Below, one piece after another: positions 59,766 through 64,000 of a DNA stretch of 64,000 nucleotides. Every line of letters starts with the position of its first letter. The stretch's first letter is position 1. The DNA is from Cribrihabitans_A neustonicus (GTDB taxonomy: Bacteria; Pseudomonadota; Alphaproteobacteria; Rhodobacterales; Rhodobacteraceae). The stretch covers positions 124,001 through 188,000 of the forward strand of contig NZ_JBMERQ010000002.1 of NCBI RefSeq assembly GCF_048820895.1. Reading direction: 5' to 3'. The notes below the pieces were generated by a model, which saw only the letters and a program-made list of their open reading frames with translations, had not been told where the DNA came from and did no database searches. A program made the translations under genes and the position numbers.

Positions 59766-60646
59766 TGCGCCGCCTGCTGCTGATCGCCCTGCCCTACGCC
59801 TGGCTGGTGGCGCTGTTCCTGGTGCCCTTTGTCATTGTCCTGAAAATCTCGCTCTCTGACGTGGCGCTCGCGCGCCCGCCCTACATGCCGCAATTCGACT
59901 GGGCCGAGGGCATCGGCGCCTTCCTGAGCGAGCTGGATTTCGAGAACTTCGTCTGGCTAACCCAGGATGACCTTTACTGGAAAGCCTATCTCAGCTCGCT
60001 GCGCATTGCCTTTCTTGCAACGGTGATGACCCTCTTTGCGGGCTATCCCATTGCCTACGCGATGGCGCGCACCCCGCAGGAGTGGCGGCCGACGCTGATG
60101 ATGCTGGTGATCCTGCCGTTCTGGACCAGCTTCCTGATCCGTGTCTACGCCTGGATGGGGATCCTTTCGAACGAGGGCTTCCTGAACCAGTTCCTGATGT
60201 GGACCGGGCTGATTTCCGAGCCGCTCACCATCCTCAACACCAATACCGCGGTCTATATCGGCATCGTCTACACATACCTGCCGTTCATGATCCTGCCGAT
60301 CTACGCGGCGCTTGAAAGGCTGGACGAGTCGCTGATCGAGGCGGCGGAGGACCTGGGCTGCTCGCGCTTCACCGCCTTCTGGCTGGTCACCGTGCCGCTG
60401 TCGCGGCCGGGCATCATTGCGGGCTGCTTCCTGGTCTTCATCCCGGTGATCGGCGAGTTCGTGATCCCTTCGCTTCTGGGCGGCTCGGGCACGCTGATGA
60501 TCGGCAAGGTGCTGTGGGAGGAGTTCTTCTCCAACCGCGACTGGCCGGTGGCCTCCGCCGTGGCGGTGGTGCTGCTCCTGATCCTGATCATCCCGATAGT
60601 GCTGTTCCAGCGCAACCAGCAGAAACAGCAGGAGGCAGACCAATGA
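59762..60646 (+). CDS. potH: Putrescine-type ABC transporter permease (PotH-like)
   Basis: 294-residue inner-membrane permease with about six helices (LLLIALPYAWLVALFLVPFV at the start; ALPYAWLVALFLV). The EAA loop is LDESLIEAAEDLGCSRFTAF, the conserved contact with the ATPase. The TM1-TM2 loop is of normal size here, unlike the minus-strand system. The start overlaps the potG stop (ATGATG) and the stop overlaps potI by 4 bp, so translation is coupled. Confidence 0.93.
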   Translation: MMRRLLLIALPYAWLVALFLVPFVIVLKISLSDVALARPPYMPQFDWAEGIGAFLSELDFENFVWLTQDDLYWKAYLSSLRIAFLATVMTLFAGYPIAYAMARTPQEWRPTLMMLVILPFWTSFLIRVYAWMGILSNEGFLNQFLMWTGLISEPLTILNTNTAVYIGIVYTYLPFMILPIYAALERLDESLIEAAEDLGCSRFTAFWLVTVPLSRPGIIAGCFLVFIPVIGEFVIPSLLGGSGTLMIGKVLWEEFFSNRDWPVASAVAVVLLLILIIPIVLFQRNQQKQQEADQ

Positions 60647-61464
60647 ACAAGCTGAGCTGGTTCAACGCGGTGTCGCTGACACTGGGCTTTGCCTTCCTCT
60701 ACATCCCGATGCTGATCCTGATCATTTTCAGCTTCAACGAAAGCAAGCTGGTGACGGTCTGGGCCGGTTTTTCCACCAAGTGGTACGGCGAGCTGATGCA
60801 GAACGAGGCTTTCCTCAGTGCAGCCTGGGTCACGCTGAAAGTAGCGGTCCTGTCCTCCACCTTCGCAACCGTCCTGGGCACCATGGCGGCCTATGTGCTG
60901 GTGCGCGGCGGGCGGTTCCTGGGCCGGACCCTGTTTTCCGGCATGATCTACGCGCCCCTGGTGATGCCCGAGGTGATCACCGGCCTGTCGCTCCTTCTGC
61001 TGTTTATCGGCATCGGGCTGGACCGCGGGGTGATGACCATCGTGCTTGCGCATACCACCTTCTCGATGTGCTACGTCTCGGTCGTGGTCTCCTCGCGGCT
61101 TGCCACCTTCGACCGCTCGCTGGAAGAAGCGGCGCTCGACCTCGGCTGCTCGCCCGCAGAGGCCTTCCGCCTGGTGACCCTGCCGATCATCGCGCCCGCG
61201 GTGATTTCCGGCTGGCTGCTGGCCTTCACCCTGTCGCTCGATGACCTGGTGATTGCCTCCTTCACCTCCGGCCCCTCCGCTACCACCCTGCCGATCAAGA
61301 TCTTCTCCGCCGTGCGCCTCGGCGTCTCGCCCGAGATCAACGCGCTGTCGACCATCCTGATCGGCATTGTAACAGTGGGGGTGATCACCGCGTCGCTCGT
61401 CAGCAAGCAACAGCTGGTGCGCCAGAAGCGCGACGAGCAAGCGGCCGAGCGCGCAGCGGCCTGA
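60643..61464 (+). CDS. potI: Putrescine-type ABC transporter permease (PotI-like)
   Basis: 273-residue inner-membrane permease of ordinary PotI size. It starts MNKLSWFNAVSLTLGFAFLY, has the EAA loop FDRSLEEAALDLGCSPAEAF, and ends TASLVSKQQLVRQKRDEQAA. Its stop shares a base with the start of the FAD oxidoreductase (TGATG), so transporter and oxidase are made together. Confidence 0.93.
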   Translation: MNKLSWFNAVSLTLGFAFLYIPMLILIIFSFNESKLVTVWAGFSTKWYGELMQNEAFLSAAWVTLKVAVLSSTFATVLGTMAAYVLVRGGRFLGRTLFSGMIYAPLVMPEVITGLSLLLLFIGIGLDRGVMTIVLAHTTFSMCYVSVVVSSRLATFDRSLEEAALDLGCSPAEAFRLVTLPIIAPAVISGWLLAFTLSLDDLVIASFTSGPSATTLPIKIFSAVRLGVSPEINALSTILIGIVTVGVITASLVSKQQLVRQKRDEQAAERAAA

Positions 61465-62861
61465 TGCGCCGGATCTATCCGGACTACGCCTACGGGCCTG
61501 GCCCGCGGTCGGACTGCTGGTGGGACGGGACCATCGCGGCGCCGGACTGGCCCGTGCTCGACACCGATGCCACCGCCGATGTGGCAATCATCGGCGGCGG
61601 TTTCACCGGCCTCTCGGCGGCGCTGCACCTGGCAGAGGACGGCGTCTCCGCCGCGGTGCTGGAAGCCGAAAGCCCTGGCTGGGGCGCCTCGGGCCGCAAC
61701 GGGGGGTTCTGCTGCCTGGGCGGTGCAAAACTGCCCGGGGCCGCGATCAGGCGGCAATATGGCAAGGCCGCGGCCGACAGCTACTTCGCGGCGGAGAAAG
61801 AGGCAGTTGCACTGGTCGGCAGCCTGCTTTCCCGCCATGGCATCGAGGCCGACACCCACTCCGAGGGCGAGACCCTGATGGCGCATAGCCCAAAGGCCGC
61901 CTGCCGCCTGCGCGCAGAGGCCGAGGCACTGCGCGCGGAAGGGCAGGATCCCGTCTTCCTGGAGCGCGGGGACCTGGCCGGAGCTGGCCTGAACGGCGAA
62001 TTTCACGCCGCCCTGACAACGCCGGCGGGCTTTGCCCTCAACCCGCGCAAGTACCTGTTTGGCCTGGCCCGCGCGGCCCAGTCAGCGGGCGCCGGCCTGT
62101 TCCAGCACAGCCGTGCGCTTGCAATCGAGCGGACTGGCAGCACCTACCGCGTTCGCACACCGCGCGGCGATCTGCGCGCCCGCCGGGTCGTGATCGCCAC
62201 TAATGGCTATTCGTCCGAGGACCTGCCGCCGGAACTCGCGGGGCGCTACATGCCGGCGCAATCGACGGTGATGGTGACCCGCCCGCTCACCGAAAGTGAG
62301 CTCGCGGCACAGGGATGGACCTCCGCCCAGATGGCCTATGACACCCGCAACCTGCTGCACTATTTCCGCCTGATGCCGGACCGCCGCTTTCTGTTCGGGA
62401 TGCGCGGCGGGCTGATCTCCTCGCCGCGCGCCGAAGCCGCCATCCGCGGCAAACTGCGGCGGCACTTCGAGGCGCTGTTTCCCGCCTGGCGCGGAGCCGA
62501 AACCACCCATTGCTGGTCCGGCATGGTGTGCCTCGCGCGCAATCTGGTGCCCTTCGCCGGCCCGGTACCGGGGCAGGAAGGGATGTTTGCCGGGCTTTGC
62601 TATCACGGTAACGGGGTGGCGATGGGCAGCTACAGCGGGGCGCTGCTCGCCAGCCTCGTGCAGGGCAGACCGCCCGAACTGCCCTATTCGCCGGTGATGC
62701 AGAGCCTCGCCCGCTTTCCGCTTGGCCGCGCCCGGCGCCTGCTGATGCCGCCGGCCTATGCGCTTCTCGGCCTGATGGACTGGAGCGCCGCAATCTCCAG
62801 CTCAAGTGCCGCGCGATCACGCCCGGCGCCGCCGCCTTGTTCAGACCGCCACAGGCAATAA
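61464..62861 (+). CDS. FAD-dependent oxidoreductase (PuuB/gamma-glutamylputrescine oxidase-like)
   Basis: 465-residue DAO-superfamily flavoenzyme. Seen: FAD-binding VAIIGGGFTGLSAALHLAED (about 41-60); AESPGWGASGRNGGFCCLGG, the PuuB-like second glycine motif; TTPAGFALNPRKYLFGLARA; and MFAGLCYHGNGVAMGSYSGA at the flavin end. Coupled to the PotFGHI-like genes, which suggests oxidation of a polyamine or its glutamyl derivative. About the last 28 residues (from WSAAISSS) look like read-through past the expected end (Leu-Leu-Gly-Leu-Met-Asp) and run into the 3' end of the convergent kinase gene. Confidence 0.88.
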   Translation: MRRIYPDYAYGPGPRSDCWWDGTIAAPDWPVLDTDATADVAIIGGGFTGLSAALHLAEDGVSAAVLEAESPGWGASGRNGGFCCLGGAKLPGAAIRRQYGKAAADSYFAAEKEAVALVGSLLSRHGIEADTHSEGETLMAHSPKAACRLRAEAEALRAEGQDPVFLERGDLAGAGLNGEFHAALTTPAGFALNPRKYLFGLARAAQSAGAGLFQHSRALAIERTGSTYRVRTPRGDLRARRVVIATNGYSSEDLPPELAGRYMPAQSTVMVTRPLTESELAAQGWTSAQMAYDTRNLLHYFRLMPDRRFLFGMRGGLISSPRAEAAIRGKLRRHFEALFPAWRGAETTHCWSGMVCLARNLVPFAGPVPGQEGMFAGLCYHGNGVAMGSYSGALLASLVQGRPPELPYSPVMQSLARFPLGRARRLLMPPAYALLGLMDWSAAISSSSAARSRPAPPPCSDRHRQ

Positions 62862-63577
62862 GCCGCGGCGCGCCAGTGGAACCACGGTTTCAGCGCCAGC
62901 ACCCGGGCGACGATGCGCGGGTCGGGATAGGCGGCGAGGAAGACGTCCTCCTCGGACTGCGAAAGTGCGCTGCCGCGGTAAAGAAGCTGCATAGCCGGTG
63001 AGAGGAACAGCGCCAGATCCTCCGCCGGGTCACCCAGTTGCGGGCACTGCCAGTCTATCAGCGTGAGCGTGCCGTCATGGGCCAGCAGGTTGCCCGGCAC
63101 CGGGTCACCGTGGATCAGAACAGCGCCCGGCAAAGGCGGCACCCGGCCCAGAGGCCGCAGAGAAGCAAGCGGCGGCGCGCCACGGCAAAGGGACAGGATC
63201 GCCTGCGTCTGCGCCTCCAGCGCTTCGCTGCCGTTCACCCCCGCAGGCAAACCGGGCGGCGGCGCCTGATCGTGAAGCCGTCCCAGCAGCCGCGCCACAT
63301 GGGCGGTGTCGCGCTGCCAGGGGCCGCCGGTGATATGCGCATAAGCCAGCCAGTGCCGGCCTTCAAAGCAGCCCGAGGCCACCAGTGGCGGCACCATCCC
63401 GGTGCCCGCCAGGGCACCCAGCGCCGCCGCCTCGCGCCGGGGGTCGTTGGCAAAAAGCGGGTTGCCGCCCTCCGGCTCATAAAGCTTGATGACCAGTCTG
63501 CCCGCCCGCCACACACGGTTCGAGCGCCCGCCGGCCAAGGGCCGGGGCGCCGGAACGTCAAGCCCGCGCGCCGCCAA
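62756..63577 (-). CDS. Aminoglycoside phosphotransferase/choline kinase family protein
   Basis: 273-residue (from TTG) kinase-fold protein. Seen: LAGGRSNRVWRAGRLVIKLY (ATP lysine); LIHGDPVPGNLLAHDGTLTL followed by IDWQCPQLGDP (catalytic Asp and metal loop); LALFL and a C-terminal helical part. Choline/ethanolamine kinase or a thiamine kinase role is possible. Upstream of the TTG the same frame continues with FTARFFAHLAARG-like sequence after a TGA, and no ATG or GTG start is available, so the 5' end is unclear. It overlaps the FAD oxidoreductase tail by 106 bp. Confidence 0.75.
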   Translation of the reverse strand: MAARGLDVPAPRPLAGGRSNRVWRAGRLVIKLYEPEGGNPLFANDPRREAAALGALAGTGMVPPLVASGCFEGRHWLAYAHITGGPWQRDTAHVARLLGRLHDQAPPPGLPAGVNGSEALEAQTQAILSLCRGAPPLASLRPLGRVPPLPGAVLIHGDPVPGNLLAHDGTLTLIDWQCPQLGDPAEDLALFLSPAMQLLYRGSALSQSEEDVFLAAYPDPRIVARVLALKPWFHWRAAAYCLWRSEQGGGAGRDRAALELEIAALQSIRPRSA

Positions 63578-63693
63578 ATGGGCAAAGAAGCGGGCAGTGA
63601 AACTGTCGGGCAGAGGTTGCAGGGCGGGCTCCAGTCAGGTGCCGGACGGCCCTGGCGGGCACGCGCGGCTGTTACTGCCGGCGCCCGGCCGGA

Positions 63694-64000
63694 TCAGCTG
63701 CCGGAGACGGGGTCGCGCAGGGCGCTCACCGACGATGCCAAAATCGCCGAACCGCCATCGGTGATCAAGACCACATCACCGCCGCGCATCTGGGTTTCTT
63801 TGACCTTTGTGTAGATCTCTGCGGTTTCCGACAGGATCACCTCGCCCGCTTTCCTGCTCTCGACAGTGAAGCTGTAGTTGCCGGGCGCCAGCGTGTTGCC
63901 GTCCTCGTCAGTGCCGGTCCACTCGTAGGCGTCAGCCGAAACCGGCAGCACCACGCGCTGCACTTCGGTGCCGTTCTTGTCGCTGACCACGAGGCTGACG
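63694..64000 (-). CDS. flgD: Flagellar hook assembly protein FlgD, C-terminal part (5' end outside window)
   Basis: The last 101 residues of FlgD, the hook-capping scaffold needed for FlgE assembly. The Ig-like FlgD domain shows VSDKNGTEVQRVVLPVSADA, then YEWTGTDEDGNTLAPGNYSF with the conserved W-x-G-x-D-x-x-G-x-x-L-x-x-G-x-Y pattern. It is cut by the window end; the rest should lie beyond 64000. Gene order beyond cannot be seen but is probably flagellar. Confidence 0.9.
   Translation of the reverse strand, partial: VSLVVSDKNGTEVQRVVLPVSADAYEWTGTDEDGNTLAPGNYSFTVESRKAGEVILSETAEIYTKVKETQMRGGDVVLITDGGSAILASSVSALRDPVSGS

Overview
This window is chromosomal DNA of a marine alphaproteobacterium, most likely of the Roseobacter group (Rhodobacteraceae). 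The evidence is high GC content, the gene order dnaA-dnaN-recF-gyrB, roseobacter-type serA/serC/serB and hut clusters, several GntR regulators, two polyamine ABC transporters, an RTX metalloprotease, a choice-of-anchor-L/Hint secreted protein and a dispersed hairpin repeat typical of these genomes. Genus cannot be fixed from the sequence alone. I see no tRNA, rRNA, CRISPR array, insertion sequence or prophage.

Region 1 (1-11.9 kb) is the replication and housekeeping core. On the minus strand lie rpsT, dnaA, dnaN, recF, a LysE-type exporter and the start of gyrB. A divergent TetR regulator/NAD(P)H oxidoreductase pair sits between recF and gyrB and carries three copies of a TGACC-N2-GGTCA operator. 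Further along are enoyl-CoA hydratase, mutM and divergent ubiE-ubiB. The dnaA-rpsT gap holds a cluster of CcrM-type GANTC sites, but I found no good DnaA boxes there.

Region 2 (12-33 kb) is central metabolism. It holds a thiolase, an XRE-cupin regulator, a VOC protein, the threonine catabolic pair kbl-tdh and a metallophosphoesterase split by a one-base frameshift. The serine cluster follows: serA-serC, with a probable serC leader RNA, divergent from serB. After that come a TSUP permease, an ArsR/SRPBCC/YCII set, a Rhizobium-etli-type (AnsA/ReAV) asparaginase, an IalB-like protein, rlmN, a serralysin-like RTX protease, a LOG-family protein, a threonine dehydratase-like enzyme with a GntR regulator, and dapD.

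Region 3 (33-49.5 kb) holds a complete histidine utilisation locus. hutIHGU is translationally coupled through 4-bp overlaps and divergent from hutF-hutC, with a HutC-type operator between them. Beyond it are a choice-of-anchor-L/cadherin-like/Hint protein, a small unknown protein, a glutamate-receptor-like channel whose selectivity filter is non-canonical, dapE, a DUF2064 transferase, rnr and a lytic transglycosylase.

Region 4 (49.6-63.6 kb) is a polyamine block. One ABC system (ATPase, binding protein, two enlarged permeases) is on the minus strand. Next are a class III aminotransferase and a GntR/FCD regulator. A divergent second system of PotFGHI type is on the plus strand, ending in a FAD oxidoreductase resembling gamma-glutamylputrescine oxidase. 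A shared TGATCAAAT motif upstream of the aminotransferase and of the second binding protein suggests joint control. The window ends in an APH-like kinase and the 3' end of flgD.
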